A DNA stretch of 11,886 bases from Carthagonibacter metallireducens (GTDB lineage Bacteria > Gemmatimonadota > Gemmatimonadetes > Palauibacterales > Palauibacteraceae), in NCBI GenBank assembly GCA_023554445.1, contig JAMJQQ010000002.1:1-11886 (forward strand). Direction: 5' to 3'. The position numbers were made by a program, and so were the translations under genes. Under the pieces are notes generated by a model. It saw nothing but the letters and a program-made list of their open reading frames with translations, was not told the origin of the DNA and did not search any database. This document shows positions 6,296-11,886 of the stretch, in pieces; position 1 is the stretch's first letter, and each line of letters opens with the position of its first letter.

Positions 6296-8637
6296 GCGCG
6301 CGGTTCAGGGAGACGTGGCGCGATGCCGTGCGCGCCGTCGATCGACGACCGGGCGACAGCTGGCGCGACCGCTGGGCCCATCACGGGGCGCGCGCCCTGC
6401 TCGTCGTTCTGTTCGCTGCGCTTCTCCCATTCCTGTTTCCCCGATCTCCGCTTCCGGAAGCAGTGTCACTCAGCGCAGGTGCGATCGCAGACCAGGATGT
6501 GATCGCTGCGTTCGAGTTCACGGTACCCAAGCCACCGGCCCAGCTGGCACGCGAAAGGGCGGAATCCGAGCGAGTGGTAGCGCCGGTCTACAGCCTCGAC
6601 GCGCAGGCGGCCGATTCGGCGCGGGGTCTTGCTGCTGCCTTCTTCAAGGCCCTCGACTCGGCGGTGGTAGCCAGCGGTCGGGACGGCATAGAAGGTGTCA
6701 CCGCGGCATACGGATTCGGGCTCAATCCAGGGCAGGTGGCGTTTCTCGAGGATGCCGGTCGGCGAAATTCGCTCCAGACTTCTCTGGATCGAGCCTATGC
6801 CGAGCTTCTGCCCGACGGTGTGGCCCCGATCCTGGATCTGAGCGGGCCGGCGCCGAGCGTCGTATTGCTTCGCACGCCGGAGGGCGACCGGAGGGTACCC
6901 CGAGACTCGCTTCGCACGGTGGGAGGATTCCTGGACGAGGCGCTTGCTTTCGCACCCACCGACCTCTCTCTCGCCGGCTTTCAGCTGTACCAGAATCTCC
7001 TGTTCCGGTTCACCGTCCCCAGCCTTCGGTTCGATGCTGCGGAGAGCGAAGCCGCCCGAATGCAGGCCCGTACCGCTGTCGACACCGTGCTCGGCACCGT
7101 GCTGGAAGGAGAGCGAATCGTATCGGCGCACGAACGAGTGTCGGAGCGTGAGCTGGTCCGGCTGCGCGCGTACAACGAGGCCCTGTCCGAGCGCGGGCTG
7201 GCGAGCGAGGAGAGCCGTCGAAGGACGGCTGTCGGCAGCTTCCTGTTCGGCGTGCTGATGCTCGGGCTGTTCGCGCTGGTCCTGATGCTGTACCGGTCGG
7301 CGATCTACAGAGATGCGCGAAGCTACTTGCTGGTCATGGGGCTCGTGGCGCTCGGGCTCGTGGGCGCGAGCGTCGTTTATCGCGTCGATTTTCCCCCCGA
7401 GCTGGTACCGGTGGTTCTGATCGCGATTCCGCTCGCCGCTTTGTGGGACGGTCTGATGGCCCTCGTCGCGGTTGTCGTCATCGCGGTGCTGCTCGCCGGA
7501 TTGACCGAGTTGAACGTGGCCTACTATCCGCTGGTCCTGCTGGTGGCGGGAGCCGCGGCCGCCCTCGGCGTCCTGCGCATGCGGAAGCGCACGCACGGTT
7601 GGGCGTTGATCGCGGCGATCGCGGGGGCGTACATCGTATCCGGATTCGCGATCGGGCTGCTCGAGTCGCTTCCGCTTCGAATTCCGGCCGAAACCTCTGC
7701 CTGGGGCCTCGTAGCGGCGACGCTCTACACATTCCTCGCTCTGGGCGCTCTGATTCCGTTGCTCGAGAAGCTGACCGGTATCAGCACAGATCAGACATTA
7801 CTTGAACTGTCAGATCTTAACGCACCACTTCTGAGGGAGTTGTCAAGGAAAGCACCGGGTACGTATGCGCACTCGATCGGGGTCGCGAACCTGGCCGAGG
7901 CGGCATGCCTCGCAGTCGGCGCCAACGCTCTCCTCGCGCGGGCAGGCGTGTACTACCATGACGTCGGGAAGATGGAGAACCCCCAGTACTTCGTGGAGAA
8001 CCAGCCCAAGGGGCGCAATCCGCACGATCGGCTTTCGCCGTCGCGCAGTGCCGCGATCATACGCGAACACGTACGGGATGGACTGAAGATCGCGTCTGAA
8101 CACCGCCTGCCCCCGTTCATCCACGACTTCGTCTGCGAGCACCACGGCACGAGCGTGATCTCATACTTCCTCGACAAGGCGAAGAACGAGAGTCCCGACA
8201 CCGATGTTGACCCGGCAGACTTCGCTTACCCCGGTCCGAAACCGCAATCCACGGAAACTGCGATCGTCATGCTTGCCGATGGGATCGAGTCAGCGACCCG
8301 CGTCCTGCAGGATCCTACACCGGAGCGTATCAAGGCCACGATCGACGCGATTGTCCAGGCGCGAATCGACGAGGGGCAGCTCGACCAGTGCCCGCTCACG
8401 CTGCGCGACCTGGAACGAACGAAGGCTGCATTCGCCAGGATCCTGATCGGCATGTACCACCGGAGGATCGAGTACCCATCCGGCGTCCGCGCCCGGGAGG
8501 AGATACCGCAATTCGTGGCCTCGAACGAGTTGAATGCCTCCGAAACCGGCGCTCCGGAGCCGCCAGCAGTCCAGGCCGACGCGCGGCCCGCCGCTGAGGT
8601 ATCCCGGCCTGCGGAGACTCGTGGCGCCTCCTCCTGA
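6292..8637 (+). CDS. pgpH: PgpH-type 7TM-HD cyclic di-AMP phosphodiesterase
   Basis: 781 residues in the 7TMR-HD architecture. There is a first membrane helix (34-50), then a large extracytoplasmic domain (about 51-305) containing the typical FTVPKPPAQLARERAESERVVAPVY. Several membrane helices follow from about 313 to 500, then a cytoplasmic HD domain. HD residues are intact: His527 (TYAHSIGVANLAEA), His556-Asp557 (YYHDVGK), His617-His618 (CEHHGT) and Asp663 (LADGIES). FVENQPKGRNPHD and FAYPGPKPQS are family signatures. PgpH hydrolyses c-di-AMP to pApA, so c-di-AMP signalling is likely in this organism; the cyclase is not in the window. The TTG start overlaps the phoH stop and has GAGGGAG (6278-6284) 7 bases upstream. 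The last 40 or so residues are a Pro/Ala/Glu-rich tail. A rare-codon, low-GC stretch sits at the membrane/HD joint (about 7781-7855). Confidence 0.93.
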   Translation: MSARFRETWRDAVRAVDRRPGDSWRDRWAHHGARALLVVLFAALLPFLFPRSPLPEAVSLSAGAIADQDVIAAFEFTVPKPPAQLARERAESERVVAPVYSLDAQAADSARGLAAAFFKALDSAVVASGRDGIEGVTAAYGFGLNPGQVAFLEDAGRRNSLQTSLDRAYAELLPDGVAPILDLSGPAPSVVLLRTPEGDRRVPRDSLRTVGGFLDEALAFAPTDLSLAGFQLYQNLLFRFTVPSLRFDAAESEAARMQARTAVDTVLGTVLEGERIVSAHERVSERELVRLRAYNEALSERGLASEESRRRTAVGSFLFGVLMLGLFALVLMLYRSAIYRDARSYLLVMGLVALGLVGASVVYRVDFPPELVPVVLIAIPLAALWDGLMALVAVVVIAVLLAGLTELNVAYYPLVLLVAGAAAALGVLRMRKRTHGWALIAAIAGAYIVSGFAIGLLESLPLRIPAETSAWGLVAATLYTFLALGALIPLLEKLTGISTDQTLLELSDLNAPLLRELSRKAPGTYAHSIGVANLAEAACLAVGANALLARAGVYYHDVGKMENPQYFVENQPKGRNPHDRLSPSRSAAIIREHVRDGLKIASEHRLPPFIHDFVCEHHGTSVISYFLDKAKNESPDTDVDPADFAYPGPKPQSTETAIVMLADGIESATRVLQDPTPERIKATIDAIVQARIDEGQLDQCPLTLRDLERTKAAFARILIGMYHRRIEYPSGVRAREEIPQFVASNELNASETGAPEPPAVQADARPAAEVSRPAETRGASS
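7788..7817 (+). repeat. Imperfect 10-bp inverted repeat inside pgpH
   Basis: AGATCAGACA (7788-7797) and TGTCAGATCT (7808-7817) pair at 9 of 10 positions, with one central A-A mismatch, around the 10-base loop TTACTTGAAC. The repeat lies in the local low-GC, rare-codon stretch that encodes the conserved STDQTLLELSDLN motif. It could form an mRNA hairpin or be a protein-binding dyad; function is unknown. Confidence 0.5.
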
Positions 8638-9118
8638 CCCGCCTGACTCTCATGTCCCTGGCACGGATCCGTTTGCGAGCGGGCTCGTCGTGCACGTGAA
8701 CGGTCTCGAAGCCTGGCCGGGTGCCGGGCTGACCCCTGCTGCCGTCGTTCGCGCCGCGCGCGCGGCTCTGGCTCTCGGGGGTCGCGAGCGGCCGGGCGAG
8801 CTCTCGATCTCCTTCATCGATGATGACGAAATAAGCAGATTGAATCAGGAGTGGCTGGGGCGTGACGACGCGACGGACGTGATCGCATTTTCCCTCGGTC
8901 GCCGGGAGTCGCTGCTCGGCGACGTCTACATTTCCGCCGAGACCGGTTTCCGCAATGCGGCAGAACTGGGTGTCCCGCCCGGCGAGGAGCTTCTGAGACT
9001 CGTGATTCATGGCACCCTTCACGTCCTCGGGCACGACCATCCCGAGGGAGCGGGACGCGAATCGTCCGACATGTATCGGCTGCAGGAGGAGTTGCTTCGA
9101 AGTCTGGGAAGCGGCTAG
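8621..9118 (+). CDS. ybeY: Endoribonuclease YbeY (rRNA maturation factor)
   Basis: 165 residues from the GTG at 8621. The zinc-binding H3xH5xH motif is complete: His130, His134 and His140 within IHGTLHVLGHDHPEG. LSISFIDDDEISRLNQEWLGRDDATDVIAFSL upstream, with LN..WL and TDVIxFSL, is the standard YbeY core. YbeY is a single-strand-specific metal-dependent RNase needed for 16S rRNA 3'-end maturation and 70S quality control in several bacteria. The core begins at VVHVNG, so about 23 Pro-rich residues precede it. GTG at 8621 has GGAG (8613-8616) just upstream and overlaps pgpH by 17 bases. An ATG at 8534 would overlap by 104 bases and add a low-complexity tail; GTG at 8690 would give the minimal protein. 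The start is therefore uncertain; the family is not. It follows phoH and pgpH, as in many bacteria. Confidence 0.92.
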   Translation: MAPPPDPPDSHVPGTDPFASGLVVHVNGLEAWPGAGLTPAAVVRAARAALALGGRERPGELSISFIDDDEISRLNQEWLGRDDATDVIAFSLGRRESLLGDVYISAETGFRNAAELGVPPGEELLRLVIHGTLHVLGHDHPEGAGRESSDMYRLQEELLRSLGSG

Positions 9119-9166
9119 CCTGTCCGGGCTCACATCCGAATCCACCGACGGGCCCGGGAGTCGGAC

Positions 9167-9784
9167 ATGAAGTCGTTTCTCTACAAGCTTCGACGCTACT
9201 TCGTCACCGGGTTGATCGTGATCGCCCCGGTCGGCGTCACCGCGTACGTACTGGTATGGCTGTTCCAGCGCCTCGACCCGATTCTCGGGCGGTACCTGCC
9301 CGCGGTCGACGGTCGACAGATTCCCGGACTGGGTCTCCTGGCGCTCGTACTGATCGTGGTGTCGGTGGGCTGGGCTTCCCAGATCGCGGCGGGGCGCCGA
9401 CTGCTGCACTGGTGGAACACCGGGCTCGCACGGCTCCCGTTCGCCCGGCGCATCTACTCGGCCTCGGCTCAGATCGTTCAGTCGGTGCTGGAGCGCGAAG
9501 AGAGACTGTTCCAGCACTGCGCCCTGATCGAGTTCCCGGGTCCCGGCATGTGGGCGCTCGCGTTCGAAACTGCGAAGACGCCGGCGCAGATCGAGCAGGT
9601 GACCGGCGAGCCATCGGTCAACGTGTTTCTTCCGACTGCCCCGAATCCCACCTCCGGTTACCTCCTCGTCGTGCCTCGCCGCAGCGTGCACCGGCTCGGG
9701 CTCAGCGTCGAGGACGGTCTGAAGATGGTGCTGTCGGTGGGCGTCGCCACGCCGGGCGGCGGATCGGAAGGGGGCGGGCAATGA
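9167..9784 (+). CDS. DUF502 family integral membrane protein
   Basis: 205 residues. The family is recognised by the N-terminal pattern LRRYFVTGLIVIAPVGVTAYVLVWLF, with a membrane helix at about 12-33. A second helix follows at about 53-72 (GLGLLALVLIVVSVGWASQ), then the conserved LPFARRIYSASAQIVQSV segment and a soluble C-terminal part with VNVFLPTAPNPTSGYLLVVPR. DUF502 (COG2928) proteins are two-helix membrane proteins of unknown molecular function in many bacteria and plants. GGGAG (9156-9160) lies 6 bases before the ATG. Its stop overlaps the mgtE start (ATGA, 9781-9784), so the two products are probably made in a fixed ratio. A role alongside Mg2+ transport is suggested only by that coupling. 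Confidence 0.88.
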   Translation: MKSFLYKLRRYFVTGLIVIAPVGVTAYVLVWLFQRLDPILGRYLPAVDGRQIPGLGLLALVLIVVSVGWASQIAAGRRLLHWWNTGLARLPFARRIYSASAQIVQSVLEREERLFQHCALIEFPGPGMWALAFETAKTPAQIEQVTGEPSVNVFLPTAPNPTSGYLLVVPRRSVHRLGLSVEDGLKMVLSVGVATPGGGSEGGGQ

Positions 9785-11139
9785 CCGAGTCCACCGATCG
9801 GATTGCCGCGATTACGGAGCGAGTCCGTGATCTGCTCCAACAGCAGGATGCCGTGACGCTTCGGATCTACCTCGATGACCAGCACGGCAGCGATCTGGCG
9901 GACCTGATCGAGGCGCTGGAGCCGGAGCAGCGGGTCGCACTGGTCGAATTCCTCCCGGCCGAGATGGCCGCAGACGCTCTTGCCGAGATGGAGGAGATCG
10001 AGAAGCCGGGCGAACTGCTGGTGCAGCTGCAGCCCGAGCGGATCGGCGAGATCGTCGAGGAGATGGCCGACGACGACGCGGCTGACATCATCGGTGAGCT
10101 CGAACCCGAGGACCAGGCCAAGGTACTGTCCTCGCTACCCGTTCCGGAAGCGACCGAGATCGAGGAGCTTCTCGGCTACCCGGAGGAGTCGGCCGGCGGC
10201 ATCATGACGCGCGATGTCCTCGCCGTACGGTCCGATCTCACCGCCATCGAGGCCATCCAGGAAATCCGAAGGCAGGCCCAGGAAGACTTCGACTTCTACA
10301 CGATCTTCGTGACGGAACCGGACGGCGCCCTGCGCGGTGTCGTGGCTCTGCAGGACCTGGTGATTTCGGATCCCGATCATTCGATTTCGGGGATCACCGA
10401 GGAGCCGATGGCCGTCGTCCAGGTCGACACCGACCAGGAGGACGTCGGCCGCGTTCTGGCCAGGTACAACATCCCCTCCGTAGGTGTCGTGGACGCGGCC
10501 GGACGCCTCGTCGGCCGGGTGACCTTCGATGACGTGATCGACGTGATCGAAGCCGAGTCCACGGAAGACATCCTGCGATTCGCAGCCGTCTCGGACGAAG
10601 AGGAGGTCAGGGGCACCACGCTGGACGCGATTCGAAGCCGATTGCCCTGGCTCCTGCTCAACCTCGCGACCGCCTCGATCGGAGCCACGGTCGTCTGGCA
10701 CTACCAGTCGACGATCGAAGCGCTGGTCCTGCTGGCAGTCGTGATGCCGATCGTCGCCGGTCTCGGAGGGAACGCCGGGACGCAGGCCCTCGCGGTGACG
10801 ATTCGCCGGATCGCCGTGGCGGACGAACCGATCGGCCAGTTGTGGCGCGTGGTCGGGAAAGAGGCCGTCGTAGGCCTGCTGAACGGTCTCGTAGTGGGTC
10901 TCGTGGCAGCCGTGGCGGGTCACTTCCTGATCGGTGCAGGGGTCCGGTTCGGTGCGGTGGTTCTGCTCGCGATGTGGGGGAACATGGTGGTCGCTTCCTT
11001 CGCCGGAGCCTTCTTTCCGATCTTCCTCGAGAGCGTGGGAATCGATCCCGCCGTCGCCTCCTCGGTTTTCGTCACGGCATTGACGGACCTTTCCGGCTTC
11101 CTTCTCCTGCTCGGGCTGGCCTCGGCCGTACTCCTCTGA
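9781..11139 (+). CDS. mgtE: MgtE family Mg2+ transporter
   Basis: 452 residues, the usual MgtE size. The acidic superhelical MgtE_N domain (about 25-135) carries repeated L.pe.....l..L patterns. Two CBS domains follow: the first from IMTRDVLAV (141) with TIFVTEPDGALRGVV, the second from EEPMAVVQVDTDQEDVGRV (about 207) to VTFDDVIDVIE. The membrane domain starts near 287. It has the pore signature GLGGNAGTQ (327-335) and SSVFVTALTDLSGF with Asp436, matching the pore-lining Asp of Thermus MgtE. The family forms homodimeric Mg2+ channels that close when Mg2+ binds the cytosolic domain. The ATG at 9781 overlaps the DUF502 stop and has GAAGGGGG (9767-9774) 6 bases upstream. The open frame reaches back to 9256, but that part lies inside the DUF502 gene and is not coding. 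No Mg2+ riboswitch can precede it because it is intra-operonic. Confidence 0.95.
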   Translation: MTESTDRIAAITERVRDLLQQQDAVTLRIYLDDQHGSDLADLIEALEPEQRVALVEFLPAEMAADALAEMEEIEKPGELLVQLQPERIGEIVEEMADDDAADIIGELEPEDQAKVLSSLPVPEATEIEELLGYPEESAGGIMTRDVLAVRSDLTAIEAIQEIRRQAQEDFDFYTIFVTEPDGALRGVVALQDLVISDPDHSISGITEEPMAVVQVDTDQEDVGRVLARYNIPSVGVVDAAGRLVGRVTFDDVIDVIEAESTEDILRFAAVSDEEEVRGTTLDAIRSRLPWLLLNLATASIGATVVWHYQSTIEALVLLAVVMPIVAGLGGNAGTQALAVTIRRIAVADEPIGQLWRVVGKEAVVGLLNGLVVGLVAAVAGHFLIGAGVRFGAVVLLAMWGNMVVASFAGAFFPIFLESVGIDPAVASSVFVTALTDLSGFLLLLGLASAVLL

Positions 11140-11149
11140 CCTGTGGCGC

Positions 11150-11171
11150 CCGCGGGACAGCAGAACCGCGG
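11150..11171 (+). terminator. Weak hairpin after mgtE, possible terminator
   Basis: CCGCGG (11150-11155) and CCGCGG (11166-11171) can form a 6-bp GC stem around a 10-base loop starting 11 bases after the mgtE stop. No T-tract follows, so it is not a classical intrinsic terminator. It may only slow transcription or protect the 3' end. Confidence 0.2.
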
Positions 11172-11210
11172 AATCAGCGGAGAACAGGAGCATTTCGGGT
11201 TGGTATGAGT

Positions 11211-11221
11211 TATGATTATAG
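11211..11221 (+). promoter_or_regulatory. AT-rich promoter-like island upstream of the lipoprotein gene
   Basis: TATGAT (11211-11216) and overlapping TTATAG (11216-11221) are -10-like hexamers in a clear AT-rich patch (about 11200-11221) within GC-rich DNA, 48-58 bases before the lipoprotein start. No convincing -35 box is visible at 16-18 bases. It suggests that the lipoprotein gene is transcribed separately from mgtE. Confidence 0.4.
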
Positions 11222-11222
11222 G

Positions 11223-11245
11223 GGACCGAACGGGATTGGCGGTCC
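11223..11245 (+). repeat. Inverted repeat in the lipoprotein leader
   Basis: GGACCG (11223-11228) and CGGTCC (11240-11245) are perfect reverse complements around 11 bases. They lie between the promoter-like island and the ribosome binding site AGGGGAG (11254-11260). It may be a leader hairpin or an operator; the short arms make chance plausible. Confidence 0.3.
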
Positions 11246-11268
11246 ATCGGGTCAGGGGAGATCGATAG

Positions 11269-11886
11269 ATGCGGGACATGGCTCATCGTACGGGGGTCGC
11301 CGTGCTCATTGCGGCGGCGGTGTCGGCGTGCGGATCGGACGCGACCGGGCCCTCGGGTTCCGTGGTTCCACCGGAGTGCCGATCGGTCGAGCTACTGCCG
11401 GGCGAGGACCTGATACTCGAAGGCTCCTCCGCCGTGGACTGCGTGGAGTTCGCGTCTTTCGAGGCCGGTGAGGGCTATGAGGTCGTGGTCAGCACGCTGT
11501 CGCGGACCCTGGGCTTCGAGCAGCTGGAGCTGGCAATCACACCGCTGGACGAACTCCTCGCAGGGGCCGGTGACGGCGACCCAGGCGTTTCGGCCAGCAC
11601 CGACTCCGATCTGCAGGCGGGGGTCGATGCGGCCTGGCGTGCCGGTCAGTTCTCAATGGATGCACGCCTGAGGGATATCGAGGCCCCGCTGCTTCCCCAG
11701 ATCCGGATGACCGCGCGGTCATCCACCGGAGGTCTGTTCGAGGTTCCCTTCGTCGGCCAGCGGGTCTCTTACGACTTTGCCTGCGTTTCGAGCCGGGACT
11801 TTCCCAATGCGCCCGAAACCGTATCGGGCGTGGTGCGGCACGTGAGCGATCGGGCGGTGATCGTCGAGGACGTGGCGGCGGACCAG
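11269..11886 (+). CDS. Lipoprotein, N-terminal part, cut by window edge
   Basis: 206 codons are visible and open to the right edge. The N-terminus is a lipoprotein signal: MRDMAHRTG, a hydrophobic stretch VAVLIAAAV, then the lipobox V-S-A-C with Cys21 and the start of the mature part, CGSDATGP. The mature region looks like a secreted beta-rich domain and has two further cysteines in the first 60 residues (CRSVELLPGE and DCVEFASF, possibly a disulfide). SGVVRHVSDRAVIVEDVAADQ at the end resembles, from memory, segments before the catalytic domain of secreted metallopeptidases of the M30/hyicolysin kind in related bacteria. The HExxH motif that would prove this lies outside the window, so I do not assign a function. 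The ATG at 11269 has AGGGGAG 8 bases upstream; ATG at 11278 is a weaker alternative. Confidence 0.75.
   Translation, partial: MRDMAHRTGVAVLIAAAVSACGSDATGPSGSVVPPECRSVELLPGEDLILEGSSAVDCVEFASFEAGEGYEVVVSTLSRTLGFEQLELAITPLDELLAGAGDGDPGVSASTDSDLQAGVDAAWRAGQFSMDARLRDIEAPLLPQIRMTARSSTGGLFEVPFVGQRVSYDFACVSSRDFPNAPETVSGVVRHVSDRAVIVEDVAADQ

Noticed and set aside
6466..7596. 376-residue open frame on the minus strand opposite pgpH
   Set aside because: A shadow of the pgpH reading frame; Gln/Arg/His-rich with no domain.
8534..8620. Upstream ATG start for ybeY
   Set aside because: It would overlap pgpH by 104 bases and add a low-complexity basic tail; GTG at 8621 has a GGAG just upstream.
9256..9780. 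Extended N-terminus for mgtE (open frame from 9256)
   Set aside because: The extension is Arg/Pro/Gly-rich and lies inside the DUF502 gene; MgtE_N begins normally after the ATG at 9781, which has a good ribosome binding site.
10135..11286. 383-residue open frame on the minus strand opposite mgtE
   Set aside because: Asp/His/Arg-rich low-complexity translation without motifs; the opposite strand encodes a complete MgtE.
1..11886. Search for tRNA genes, CRISPR repeats, IS ends, phage or defence modules
   Set aside because: None was seen. The gaps are too short for most of these, and every sizeable frame is a recognised housekeeping gene except the edge lipoprotein.

Overview
This is a dense, high-GC (about two thirds by eye) bacterial chromosomal segment of housekeeping genes. 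Protein style and gene content suggest a Gemmatimonadota-like organism: an NFACT protein with a 'TNQWNALLL' segment, a lipoprotein beginning Cys-Gly-Ser-Asp, and the order phoH, pgpH, ybeY. This is recognition from memory, not a search, and other high-GC phyla remain possible. I see no rRNA, tRNA, insertion sequence, CRISPR array, phage gene or secretion or defence cassette. No gene-free stretch exceeds about 140 bases.

Layout. (1) 1-515, minus strand: N-terminal part of an NFACT (RqcH/FbpA-type) protein running off the left edge. (2) 516-637: divergent intergenic region with a promoter-like sequence under a perfect inverted repeat. (3) 638-1686, plus strand: a YqeK-type HD phosphohydrolase, translationally coupled to a small membrane-anchored LytR_C-domain protein. 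(4) 2767-1667, minus strand: rlmN, whose 3' end overlaps the LytR_C gene by 20 bases tail to tail. (5) 2768-2907: second divergent intergenic region. (6) 2908-11139, plus strand: a long tightly packed run, probably one operon, of PTS EIIA-like protein, aspS, phoH, pgpH, ybeY, a DUF502 membrane protein and mgtE. (7) 11269-11886: the start of an unidentified lipoprotein gene cut by the right edge, preceded by an AT-rich promoter-like island.

The genes share themes. Translation and RNA quality control is represented by the NFACT protein (ribosome rescue), RlmN (rRNA/tRNA methylation), AspRS, PhoH and YbeY (rRNA processing and ribosome quality). Nucleotide signalling is represented by YqeK (Ap4A hydrolysis) and PgpH (c-di-AMP hydrolysis). 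Mg2+ supply is represented by MgtE, which lies where Escherichia coli has the Mg2+-linked corC after ybeZ-ybeY.

I found no convincing new multi-gene system. The observations most worth checking are small. They are a 20-codon, roughly 45% GC rare-codon island with a near-perfect hairpin inside pgpH, exactly at the membrane/HD domain joint; an apparent ATT start codon for the EIIA-like gene; a dyad centred on the probable yqeK -10 box; and two TTGA stop/start overlaps in an identical 10-base context.
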